Part shown: positions 1 to 6,781 of the stretch, one piece after another
Position numbering within the stretch: the first letter of the stretch is position 1
How the letters are laid out: each line of letters starts with the position of its first letter
Assembly: GCA_003170995.1 (NCBI GenBank)
Contig: PMXT01000023.1
Location: forward strand, 1-7,428
From: Actinomycetota bacterium
GTDB lineage: Bacteria > Actinomycetota > Thermoleophilia > Gaiellales > Gaiellaceae
Reading direction: 5' to 3'
Length of the DNA: 7,428 nucleotides
Notes under the pieces: generated by a model
The model's input: only the letters and a program-made list of their open reading frames with translations
Databases searched by the model: none
Told to the model about the DNA's origin: nothing
Translations under genes and position numbers: made by a program

Positions 1-2289
1 TGCTTCATCCTCTCGGCCGAGGACGACATGGAGTCGATCCTGGACTGGATCAAGCGTGAGGGGATCATCTTCCGCGGCGGCTCAGGCGCCGGGATCAACC
101 TCTCGCGCCTGCGCGCCTCCCAGGAGCAGCTCACCAAGGGCGGGCACGCCTCCGGGCCCGTCTCCTTTATGCGCGGCGCCGATGCCTCCGCGGGCACGAT
201 CAAGTCGGGTGGCAAGACGAGGCGCGCGGCCAAGATGGTGATCCTCGACGTAGACCACCCCGACATCGAGGAGTTCATCTGGTGCAAGGCCAAGGAGGAG
301 CGCAAGGCGCGCGTGCTCGAGGCGGCCGGCTACGACATGTCGCTCGACTCGCCCGACTGGGCCTCGATCCAGTACCAGAACGCCAACAACTCGGTGCGCG
401 TCACCAATGCCTTCATGCAGGCGGCCGACGACGACGCCGACTGGAACCTGACCGCACGGGTAGACGGCTCGGTGCTCGCGGCAACCAAGGCGCGCGAGCT
501 GCTGCGTCAGATCGCTGCCGCCGCCTGGGAGTGCGCCGACCCGGGCATCCAGTACGACACGACCATCAACAGCTGGCACACGGTCCCCAACTCGGGGCGA
601 ATCAACGCCTCCAACCCGTGCTCGGAGTACATGAGCATCGACGACTCGGCCTGCAACCTGGCCTCGCTCAACCTGATGAAGTTCCTCCGCGAGGAGGACA
701 GCGAGCTCAACATCGAGGCCGTCGAGCACGCGGTCGACGTCGTCTTCCTGGCTCAGGAGATCTTGGTCGGCTACTCCAGCTACCCGACGTCCGAGATCGA
801 GCGCAACGCCCGCGCCTTCCACCAACTCGGGCTCGGCTACGCCAACCTGGGCGCGCTCTTGATGGCGCGCGGCCTACCCTACGACTCCGACGAGGGCCGC
901 GCTTACGCCGCCGCGGTGACGGCGCTCGTGACCGGCCGCGCCTACCGCAAGTCGGCCGAGATCGCCGCTCGGATGGGCACCTTCGCGGGCTACCAGAAGA
1001 ACACCGGCGCGATGCTCAGCGTCATCTCCAAGCACCGGGCCGCAGTCGGCAACATCGAGCACGAGAGCTCGGTGCCGCGCGAGCTGCTGTCCTCCTGCCG
1101 CAAAGCCTGGGACGAGGCGCTCGACCTGGGCGAGGCGCACGGCTTCCGTAACGCCCAGTCAACCGTGCTCGCCCCCACTGGAACGATCAGCTTCATGATG
1201 GACTGCGACACCACCGGCATCGAGCCCGACTTCTCGCTCGCCAAGTCGAAGAAGCTGGTCGGCGGCGGCGAGATCACGATCGTGAACAAGACGGTGCCGA
1301 TGGCACTCGAGAAGCTCGGCTACTCGCCCAGCGAGGGCGCCGAGATCGAGGCCTACATCGACGAGCGCAACTCGGTCGTCGGCGCGCCTCACCTGAAGAA
1401 CGAGCACTACCCGGTATTCGATTGCGCGGTCGGCGAGCGCCCGATCCACTACCTCGGCCACGTGAAGATGATGGGCGCCGTTCAACCTTTCATCTCGGGC
1501 GCGATCTCCAAGACCGTGAACATGCCCGAGTCGGCGACCGTCGAAGACGTCTCCCAGCTGATCGAGGACGCCTGGCGACTGGGCGTCAAGGCGATCGCCA
1601 TCTATCGCGAGGGCTCCAAGCTCGCGCAACCGCTTTCGGGCAAGGGCGACAAGAGCGCCGCCGCCCTGGCTCCCGCCGCCGCGCTCGTTGCCGCGCCAAA
1701 GCGTCACCGCCTACCCGACGAGCGCACCGAGGTCGGGCGCAAGTTCCGGGTCGGCGACTACGAGGGCTACATCCACGTCGGCGTCTACGACGACGGTTCG
1801 GCCGGCGACGTCTTCGTCGACATCGCCAAGGAGGGCACCACCCTGGCCGGGCTGATGAACGCCTTCATGATCGCCGTCTCGCTCGGGCTCCAGTACGGCG
1901 TGCCGCTCGAGGTTTTCGTCTCCAAGTACTCGCACATGCGCTTCGATCCCGCCGGTCCCACGAACGATCTCGACATCCGCATCGCCAAGTCACTCCCCGA
2001 CTACATCTTCCGCTGGCTCGGCAAGCGCTTCCTACCTGTCGACCAACAGGAAGAGCTCGGCATCCTCTCGCCCGAGGTGAGAGCCAGAATGGCCCAGGCC
2101 TACACGAACGGCGGCACGGCCGGCCAGGGCGGAGACCCGGCCCCGGCCGAGGCTCTTCCGCCCGGCCAGAAGGCGCTCTTCAACAACTGGGAGGACGCCG
2201 TCGAATGCGCCCGCTGCGGCGGCCGTATGGTCAGGACGGGTAGCTGCTACACCTGCCGCGACTGCGGGACGAACACGGGCTGTAGCTGA
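1..2289 (+). CDS. nrdJ: Class II (adenosylcobalamin-dependent) ribonucleotide reductase, 5'-truncated by the window edge
   Basis: Reduces ribonucleotides to deoxyribonucleotides in the cytoplasm, using a thiyl radical generated from adenosylcobalamin. The reading frame is open from base 1, so the ATG at 28 is internal; 762 residues are present and I infer that roughly 130-250 N-terminal residues are missing. In fragment numbering, C1 in CFILS matches the first redox Cys of the family. NPCSEY holds the active-site triad N205, C207 (thiyl radical) and E209, and C218 in SACNLASLN is the partner redox Cys. The phosphate-binding PTGTI motif starts at P392. An Ala/Pro-rich linker (about 543-570) leads to a TSCPD-type domain (about 575-670). 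The tail carries Cys 736, 739, 749, 752, 755 and 761, a zinc-ribbon-like, redox-shuttling C-terminus ending GCS. All key residues are intact and the gene looks functional. Class II enzymes work with or without oxygen. Any B12 riboswitch would lie outside the window. Confidence 0.97.
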   Translation, partial: CFILSAEDDMESILDWIKREGIIFRGGSGAGINLSRLRASQEQLTKGGHASGPVSFMRGADASAGTIKSGGKTRRAAKMVILDVDHPDIEEFIWCKAKEERKARVLEAAGYDMSLDSPDWASIQYQNANNSVRVTNAFMQAADDDADWNLTARVDGSVLAATKARELLRQIAAAAWECADPGIQYDTTINSWHTVPNSGRINASNPCSEYMSIDDSACNLASLNLMKFLREEDSELNIEAVEHAVDVVFLAQEILVGYSSYPTSEIERNARAFHQLGLGYANLGALLMARGLPYDSDEGRAYAAAVTALVTGRAYRKSAEIAARMGTFAGYQKNTGAMLSVISKHRAAVGNIEHESSVPRELLSSCRKAWDEALDLGEAHGFRNAQSTVLAPTGTISFMMDCDTTGIEPDFSLAKSKKLVGGGEITIVNKTVPMALEKLGYSPSEGAEIEAYIDERNSVVGAPHLKNEHYPVFDCAVGERPIHYLGHVKMMGAVQPFISGAISKTVNMPESATVEDVSQLIEDAWRLGVKAIAIYREGSKLAQPLSGKGDKSAAALAPAAALVAAPKRHRLPDERTEVGRKFRVGDYEGYIHVGVYDDGSAGDVFVDIAKEGTTLAGLMNAFMIAVSLGLQYGVPLEVFVSKYSHMRFDPAGPTNDLDIRIAKSLPDYIFRWLGKRFLPVDQQEELGILSPEVRARMAQAYTNGGTAGQGGDPAPAEALPPGQKALFNNWEDAVECARCGGRMVRTGSCYTCRDCGTNTGCS

Positions 2290-2379
2290 GATGTAGGCGG
2301 CACTTGTATGCCAGCGGAAAAGACACACTCCGGGAGCCGAAACGATACGAGAGTGTCCGTAGCCTCCGATAAACAGTTG

Positions 2380-2407
2380 AGACCGGGCGCAGAGATGCGC
2401 CCGGTCT
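2380..2407 (+). terminator. Perfect 11-bp inverted repeat: nrdJ terminator, attenuator or operator
   Basis: The arms are AGACCGGGCGC and GCGCCCGGTCT around a 6-nt AGAGAT loop, with no mismatches. The RNA would form a very stable hairpin about 90 nt after the nrdJ stop. The following bases (ACTTCT) are only weakly U-rich, so this is not a textbook intrinsic terminator. The right arm ends 6 nt before the ribosome binding site of the next gene. It could therefore also act as a 5'-UTR attenuator, or as a dyad operator for the downstream pair. Sequence alone does not decide between these. Confidence 0.6.
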
Positions 2408-2413
2408 ACTTCT

Positions 2414-2418
2414 AGGGG
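2414..2418 (+). promoter_or_regulatory. Ribosome binding site for the HEPN/DUF3644 gene
   Basis: AGGGG lies 7 nt upstream of the GTG at 2426. An in-frame TGA at 2378-2380 and the absence of any other in-frame start between it and 2426 fix this GTG as the start. Confidence 0.65.
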
Positions 2419-2425
2419 CCGGACA

Positions 2426-3502
2426 GTGGCGCGGCGTCCGCACTGGTGGCACCACTTACAGGCGAGCAAGCAGGAGGCCCTGCTCGCAGTTGACCTCTAC
2501 AACCAGTCACGCCGGGAGCGCCGACTGGAGGCGTTCGTGGTGCATATGCACATGGCGTGGTTGTACTTGCTCCAAGCGCGGTTCGAGCGCGATGGGATCG
2601 ACTTCTGGGACCGCGATAAAAACGGCCGGCGCTTGCGCGGCAAGGACGGCCAGTTCCACGCCTGGGAACTGGCGCGCTGCGTAAAGGAGCAATTCCCGCA
2701 GACGAACGACTCCATCCGCAGCAACGTCGAGTTCTTCATCGGCTTCCGTAACCAGATCGAGCACCACTACGCGCGGCTACTGGAAGCGATCGTCGCTGGC
2801 AAGTGCCAGTCGCTGATCCTCAACTTCGAGTCGACACTTGTCGCACTGTTCGGCCAAGAAGAGGGGCTTTCGGACGAGCTGCGCTTCCCCGTGTTCCTAA
2901 GCTCGCTCACAGAGAGCGCCGTCGAAACCCTAAAGCGGACGTACAAGCGGCTGCCGCGGCATCTTACACGGTACGTAGAGGAGTTCGACGCAACGCTTCA
3001 AGAAGAAGTCAGAAATGACTATCGCTACGACTTCCGCGTCCTGCTCATCCTGCAGACGGGGCCGAAGACCGAAGCCGACGTCGCCATGCGCTTCGTCCGG
3101 CTCGACGAGTTGCCGGAAAAACAGCGCGCTGACCTCGATGTCGTGCAGACGATCGTGCGCGAGAAACAGGTGCCGGTACAGAACGCCGGTAAGCACAAGC
3201 CATCCGCCGTCTCCCGCGAGGTCAGGAAGGCGCTCGGCGTGAAGTTCCACCACACCAGTCACCATTCCCGCGCCTGGCGCTATTACAAGGTACGGCCGGA
3301 GAGCGGCGCTGCAAACCCCGAGCGTACGAAGTCGCAGTACTGCGTCTTCGACACGGTGCACGGCGACTACGTCTACACGGACGCCTGGGTCAAGCATCTC
3401 ATCAAGGAGATGAGTGACCCCAAGAAGTTCGAAAAGGTTACTGGTCACCCGCCGGTCAGCGTGACGATCTCGCCGTCGGTGCCTGAGACCGTCGCCTCAT
3501 GA
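2426..3502 (+). CDS. DUF3644-like protein with a HEPN-type R-x4-H motif; putative RNase of a two-gene defence-like cassette
   Basis: A 358-residue soluble protein starting at GTG. The N-terminal half (about 12-180) is helical and resembles DUF3644: a SKQEALLAVDLYNQ segment from S14, then a hydrophobic helix (EAFVVHMHMAWLYLLQA, residues 35-51). At 107-114 it reads FRNQIEHH, which gives R108-N109-x3-H113, the R-x4-6-H signature of HEPN RNase active sites. The C-terminal part (about 190-345) looks like a separate, possibly winged-helix domain. It includes KPSAVSREVRKALG, a His-rich patch (H275, H276, H279, H280), W284 and YYKVRP (286-291), then YCVF and YVYTDAW. No signal peptide or membrane segment is seen. 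Its stop overlaps the start of the Schlafen-like gene by 4 nt. Sampled lines are about 57% GC, well below nrdJ, which suggests transfer. The DUF3644 assignment is from recall of the family; the HEPN motif is seen directly; RNase and defence roles are inferred. Confidence 0.8.
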   Translation: MARRPHWWHHLQASKQEALLAVDLYNQSRRERRLEAFVVHMHMAWLYLLQARFERDGIDFWDRDKNGRRLRGKDGQFHAWELARCVKEQFPQTNDSIRSNVEFFIGFRNQIEHHYARLLEAIVAGKCQSLILNFESTLVALFGQEEGLSDELRFPVFLSSLTESAVETLKRTYKRLPRHLTRYVEEFDATLQEEVRNDYRYDFRVLLILQTGPKTEADVAMRFVRLDELPEKQRADLDVVQTIVREKQVPVQNAGKHKPSAVSREVRKALGVKFHHTSHHSRAWRYYKVRPESGAANPERTKSQYCVFDTVHGDYVYTDAWVKHLIKEMSDPKKFEKVTGHPPVSVTISPSVPETVAS

Positions 3503-4731
3503 CGTACGCGAAAGTCACCGTTCGTAGCTCGGAATATGAAACGTGGCTTGAAGTTATCGGCGTGGGTCGAATTCCTGTCAGCGAGATCATTGACGACGAT
3601 TTCACCGGCCCCGTCGAGGTCGTCGCGAAGGCGAGCCTTACGAGCCTTCGGGCGGCGCTAATCGCCTATGCAGGCACCGAATCACCGCCTCCGCGATCGA
3701 TCACGATCGACGATCCAAAAACGGGCAAGCCCAGCGTCATCTGGTTTCCGCAATCGTCGTCGCCTGAAAGGTGTGCTGTCGAGGTGGTCGATGTTCCGAC
3801 GAACAAGTTCTTTGAGAGGAAAACGTACGAGTTTCTCCCCGAGCCCGTCGCGATCACGCTTCTGGACGGCGGTGTTCTCGCGGTACGAGTCGGATTCGTA
3901 CTTGAGGGCGAAGAGGAACCAGAACCAGAACTTCTCACGGCCGTCTTGGGGCCACTCCTGCGACAGACTAAGTCAGCAGTAGCGCACTTCGATCTCGAGG
4001 CTCAGGGTGAGGTTGATTATCGGCGCACCTCCGATGTGCATCACCCAGACTTCTGGAACGTGCACGTATACATCTCAGTTCCTACGCGAGGCCGAAGTGC
4101 GGAGTCGGCTCTGAGTATCGGGAGTGACGCTCTCGCCCTACTTGAAGCCGCGGAGAACGGTTCTTTGACCCGTAGGACCGCCGACGTCTTGGTTCAGTCA
4201 GGGCGCGCAGAACTCCTTGTTGGCCAACCAGAAGGGGCCTGGCTGGAATGCAAGGAACAGCCGTACGGGGCCGATGAGCGGGCGCAGTATGAGCTCGCGA
4301 AGGACGTCTCGTCGTTTGCGAATTCCGCTGGCGGAGGCTTGATCCTGATTGGCCTCCGTACCCGAAAAGTCCGTGGAACCGACACGATCACGGCGGTCTC
4401 TCCCGTGCCAGCTGATGACCGCCGAGTTGATCGCTATCGGAAATGGCTTGCTCGCCGCGTCCACCCTCGCGTGGTCGACCTGGCGATTCGCGAGATCGAC
4501 TACGGACGCGGGCGCATCCTCGTCATCTCCGTGCCCCCGCAACCCAAGGCCCTCCAGCCCTTCTTCGTTAGGGGGGCTTTCCGCGACGGGAAGATAGCGG
4601 GCAGCAACATTGCGATCTTCATTCGGAGTGGTGACGCCGTGGTCACAACGAGCGTCGAGGAGTTCCACGCACTTGTCGTCGCTGGCCGCGCCGCTCTCGG
4701 ATACATGCCGCCAACGGAATCGGGCGGTTGA
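3499..4731 (+). CDS. Schlafen/AlbA_2-domain protein with an unrecognised N-terminal region
   Basis: A 410-residue soluble protein. The C-terminal part (about 235-375) is an AlbA_2 (Schlafen-type) domain: E245-GAWL-E250-C-K252, then LAKDVSSFANSAGG (266-279) and a LILIGL strand. The E-x4-E-x-K spacing matches the acidic residues that form the metal-dependent RNase site in animal Schlafens. In bacteria the same fold is also annotated as a putative nucleic-acid-binding domain, so activity is not assured. A conserved-looking tail follows (PFFVRGAF, then IRSGDA and a VEEFHALVVAGRAAL helix). Residues 1-230 match no family I recognise; they look beta-rich with an acidic stretch (EGEEEPEPE, about 136-144). 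The start ATG sits in ATGA over the preceding stop, with no clear Shine-Dalgarno, so translation is probably coupled to the HEPN gene. Sampled GC is about 57%, again below the flanking genes. A partner or effector role in the cassette is inferred. Confidence 0.82.
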   Translation: MTYAKVTVRSSEYETWLEVIGVGRIPVSEIIDDDFTGPVEVVAKASLTSLRAALIAYAGTESPPPRSITIDDPKTGKPSVIWFPQSSSPERCAVEVVDVPTNKFFERKTYEFLPEPVAITLLDGGVLAVRVGFVLEGEEEPEPELLTAVLGPLLRQTKSAVAHFDLEAQGEVDYRRTSDVHHPDFWNVHVYISVPTRGRSAESALSIGSDALALLEAAENGSLTRRTADVLVQSGRAELLVGQPEGAWLECKEQPYGADERAQYELAKDVSSFANSAGGGLILIGLRTRKVRGTDTITAVSPVPADDRRVDRYRKWLARRVHPRVVDLAIREIDYGRGRILVISVPPQPKALQPFFVRGAFRDGKIAGSNIAIFIRSGDAVVTTSVEEFHALVVAGRAALGYMPPTESGG

Positions 4732-4803
4732 GTATCGACTGACATTCTGCTGTTACCCAACATCTGGATAGAACTCCCGCTCGCTGGAGATCAGCCGCCT
4801 CGG

Positions 4804-4840
4804 GGGCGCCATTCGTGCGCCGGCAGCTGGCGCCCGGCGC
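4804..4840 (+). repeat. GC-rich nested inverted repeats between the Schlafen-like gene and the glycosidase gene
   Basis: GGGCGCC (4804-4810) pairs with GGCGCCC (4829-4835). Alternatives are GCGCC (4817-4821) with GGCGC (4829-4833), and GCGCCG (4817-4822) with CGGCGC (4835-4840), so several exclusive hairpins are possible. There is no T-run, so this is at best a weak terminator for the upstream operon or leader structure for the glycosidase gene. Nothing else is recognised in 4732-4850. Confidence 0.3.
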
Positions 4841-4850
4841 GTGCTAGCGG

Positions 4851-6017
4851 GTGCTCCGGATTTCGACCCTCTCGTTCATCGCAGCTCGTCCTACGGCTCC
4901 ACCGCTCTGCCGGGCTAACATCAGGTTGTTGAGACGACGCTGGCTTCTTCCACTGGCACTCGCGCTAAGCGCCGCCTTCCTGCTGGCCAGCCAGGGATCG
5001 AGCGCTGAGCGCCTACAGCAACCCACGCTCGCTCAACTAGTCGGTCAGCATCTCCTCGTGCGCATGAAGGGCTCGACGCCGAGCGCGTCACTGCTTGGCC
5101 GGATCAAGCGCGGCGAGATCGGCGGCGTCGTGCTGTTCAAGGAGAACACCCGCGGGCCGAGCGGGGTCAAGGGTCTGATCGCGAAGCTTCAGACGGCAGC
5201 GCGGACGGGCGGGCAGCTTCCGCTGCTGATCGCCGTTGACCAGGAAGGCGGCGGCGTCAAGCGGCTCCCGGGGCCGCCCACCAAGGCGTTGTCGAAGATG
5301 AATAGCGTGTCCACGGCTCACGCGCAGGGGCTGGCGACCGGGCGCTATCTGCACCGGCTCGGCATCGGCCTCGACCTCGCGCCCGTCCTCGACGTGCCGG
5401 CTTCAGCTCGAGCGTTCATCGCTTCACGCGCGTTCTCGAGCAAGAAGACGGTGGTCGCCTCGCGCGGGACAGCCTTCGCAAAAGGCCTGATCGATGGCGG
5501 CGTCGCCGCCTCGGTCAAGCACTTCCCCGGTCTCGGCAGGCTTCTTCAAAGCACCGACTACCACCCGGGGCACATCCACGCCAGTCGGAGCGCCCTCGCC
5601 CGCGATCTGTATCCGTTCAGGAGGGCGATCGACGCCGGCGCGCCGGCTGTGATGGTCGGAACCGCGGCCTACCGCGCGTATGGGGGAAGGTTCCCGGCTG
5701 CCTGCTCGCCGAGGATAGTCAGCGGACTACTGCGCCAGACCCTCGGCTTCGAGGGCGTGACGATCAGCGACGATCTCAATACCGCCGGCGCCCGGCCGCT
5801 GCTGCCGTTTCCGGAATCGGCCGTCCGGGCTGTGAAAGCCGGCATCGACATGATTTTTGTCTCCGGCGCCGATGCGAACGGTAGCGATGCGGTCGGTAGA
5901 CGGGCTTACGCCGCTCTCCTGGGCGCTGCCCGGCATGGGGCCATCTCGCGATCGCAGTTACAGGCCTCGTACGACCGCATCCTGGAGCTCAAGCAGCAAT
6001 ATGCGGGAGCTTCCTGA
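4851..6017 (+). CDS. Secreted glycoside hydrolase family 3 protein, NagZ-like beta-N-acetylhexosaminidase
   Basis: Likely removes terminal N-acetylglucosamine or a related beta-linked sugar from cell-wall fragments or other glycans outside the membrane. Motifs (numbering from GTG 4851): AVDQEGGG with D130, GIGLDLAPVLDV (171-182), KHFPGLG (K223-G229), TDYH (D236, H238) and ISDDL with D307, the expected nucleophile, as the first Asp. NagZ usually has KHFPGHG and a D-x-H dyad; here the second His is Leu, but D236-Y-H238 could supply the dyad. Residues 31-46 form a hydrophobic helix after RRR, with a probable signal-peptidase cut after SSA (A52); no lipobox Cys. The coordinates are the outer bound: an in-frame TAG lies at 4845. 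TTG at 4926 or 4929 would give a cleaner signal peptide without 25 extra leader residues. No start has a convincing RBS. The 388-residue length fits a single GH3 catalytic domain. Sampled GC is about 68%, like nrdJ. Substrate is inferred. Confidence 0.88.
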   Translation: MLRISTLSFIAARPTAPPLCRANIRLLRRRWLLPLALALSAAFLLASQGSSAERLQQPTLAQLVGQHLLVRMKGSTPSASLLGRIKRGEIGGVVLFKENTRGPSGVKGLIAKLQTAARTGGQLPLLIAVDQEGGGVKRLPGPPTKALSKMNSVSTAHAQGLATGRYLHRLGIGLDLAPVLDVPASARAFIASRAFSSKKTVVASRGTAFAKGLIDGGVAASVKHFPGLGRLLQSTDYHPGHIHASRSALARDLYPFRRAIDAGAPAVMVGTAAYRAYGGRFPAACSPRIVSGLLRQTLGFEGVTISDDLNTAGARPLLPFPESAVRAVKAGIDMIFVSGADANGSDAVGRRAYAALLGAARHGAISRSQLQASYDRILELKQQYAGAS

Positions 6018-6074
6018 CTCGCATCTCGCACAGGCCGAGCGCGAGCAACAACCGCGCTACTCGCGACGAGTCAG
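6014..6074. repeat. Inverted repeat spanning the two convergent stop codons; possible bidirectional terminator
   Basis: CTGACTCG (6014-6021) is the exact reverse complement of CGAGTCAG (6067-6074). Each arm contains the stop codon of one convergent gene. Inside lie smaller arms, CTCGC/GCGAG (6025-6029, 6041-6045) and AGCGCG/CGCGCT (6038-6043, 6053-6058), which are mutually exclusive. There is no T-run on either strand. A terminator role rests on position alone. Confidence 0.3.
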
Positions 6075-6781
6075 ACTAATCCGCCAGCCGCCGCAACAAA
6101 CGCCGTCACCAGCGGATGTGGATCATCCGGCTTGTAGCGCGCCTGGGGCACGTAGAGCGTGGCGATGAAGAAGGGGTGCTCGGGTAGCTCGAGCACCCGC
6201 GCCGCGCCGACGGTGCTGGTTCCGCTGATTGCGAGACCTCGCTCCTCGATCGCGGACTGGTACCTCGGATTGAGCCCGAAGCCGCAGAAGAAGGGCTCGA
6301 CGGCCGCGGAAGCCCCGTAGATGGCCTCGGTACGGGAGCCCGGATGGAAGAAAACCTCGTACTCGTGATCGGCGAGCGAGACGGGAAGTCTGACCACCGC
6401 GAACTCGCGGGCGTTTGGATTCGATTCCTCGTGATCGGCTCTCTCGATGCCGAGCACATCGCGCACGAACTCGACCGCCACGTGCTGGAAGCCGCCACAG
6501 GTGCCAAGCAGCGGCACGTCCCGCTCGCGCGCGACCCGAATCGCCTTGAGCGCGCCGTCCATGCTCCGGTAGGGGCTACCGGGCGCGATCAGGAGCCCGG
6601 CGTAGGAGACGAGCTCGGCATCGCTCATCTGCTCGGCCGTCTCGGTCGCCAGCCACTCGAAGCGAAGCGGGGGCTGGACAGCGTGCTCCAGCGCCCGCTG
6701 CGTCGCCTTGTGCGTCGGGCGCTCGGCGCCGTAGTCACCAACGACGGCGATCGTCTTCTTGTTGGCGGCCGTGTTGTTCAC
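6071..6781 (-). CDS. CTP-synthase C-terminal-region-like class I glutamine amidotransferase homologue, triad incomplete
   Basis: A 236-residue stand-alone protein resembling the glutaminase domain of CTP synthase without the synthetase domain. It opens with IAVVGDYGAERPTHKAT (11-27). LLIAPGSPY (63-71) matches the family's oxyanion-strand region. GTCGGFQH (93-100) places C95 at the nucleophile elbow. The C-terminal HPFFIATLYVPQ (202-213) aligns with CTP synthase HPWFVGVQFHPE, so the catalytic His and Glu are replaced by V211 and Q213. It probably does not hydrolyse glutamine in the usual way; function is unknown. I recall a family named CTP synthase C-terminal region-related (seleno)protein, in which the Cys can be selenocysteine; here it is a TGT Cys codon. 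The GTG start is supported by AAAGAGG 6 nt upstream. It converges on the glycosidase gene with a 53-nt gap and diverges from the M14 peptidase gene. Confidence 0.85.
   Translation of the reverse strand: MNNTAANKKTIAVVGDYGAERPTHKATQRALEHAVQPPLRFEWLATETAEQMSDAELVSYAGLLIAPGSPYRSMDGALKAIRVARERDVPLLGTCGGFQHVAVEFVRDVLGIERADHEESNPNAREFAVVRLPVSLADHEYEVFFHPGSRTEAIYGASAAVEPFFCGFGLNPRYQSAIEERGLAISGTSTVGAARVLELPEHPFFIATLYVPQARYKPDDPHPLVTAFVAAAGGLV

Noticed and set aside
82..825. Long minus-strand open frame inside nrdJ, with similar long antisense frames at 1159-1707 and 4198-4668
   Set aside because: They lie wholly opposite well-supported genes, have low-complexity translations typical of the antisense of GC-rich genes, and lack family motifs.
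282..1151. Plus-strand open frame of 289 codons in another phase of nrdJ, plus one at 1422-2243
   Set aside because: The translations are Arg/Gly/Pro-rich with no recognisable motif, while the nrdJ frame carries all catalytic residues.
2397..4837. Shared 8-mer GCGCCCGG at 2397-2404 and 4830-4837 as possible attachment-site repeats flanking the cassette
   Set aside because: Eight GC-only bases in a GC-rich genome are expected by chance, and both copies lie in self-complementary hairpins. No integrase or tRNA is present.
6497..6499. Possible selenocysteine at the amidotransferase nucleophile position
   Set aside because: The codon is TGT (Cys) on the minus strand, so no recoding is needed.
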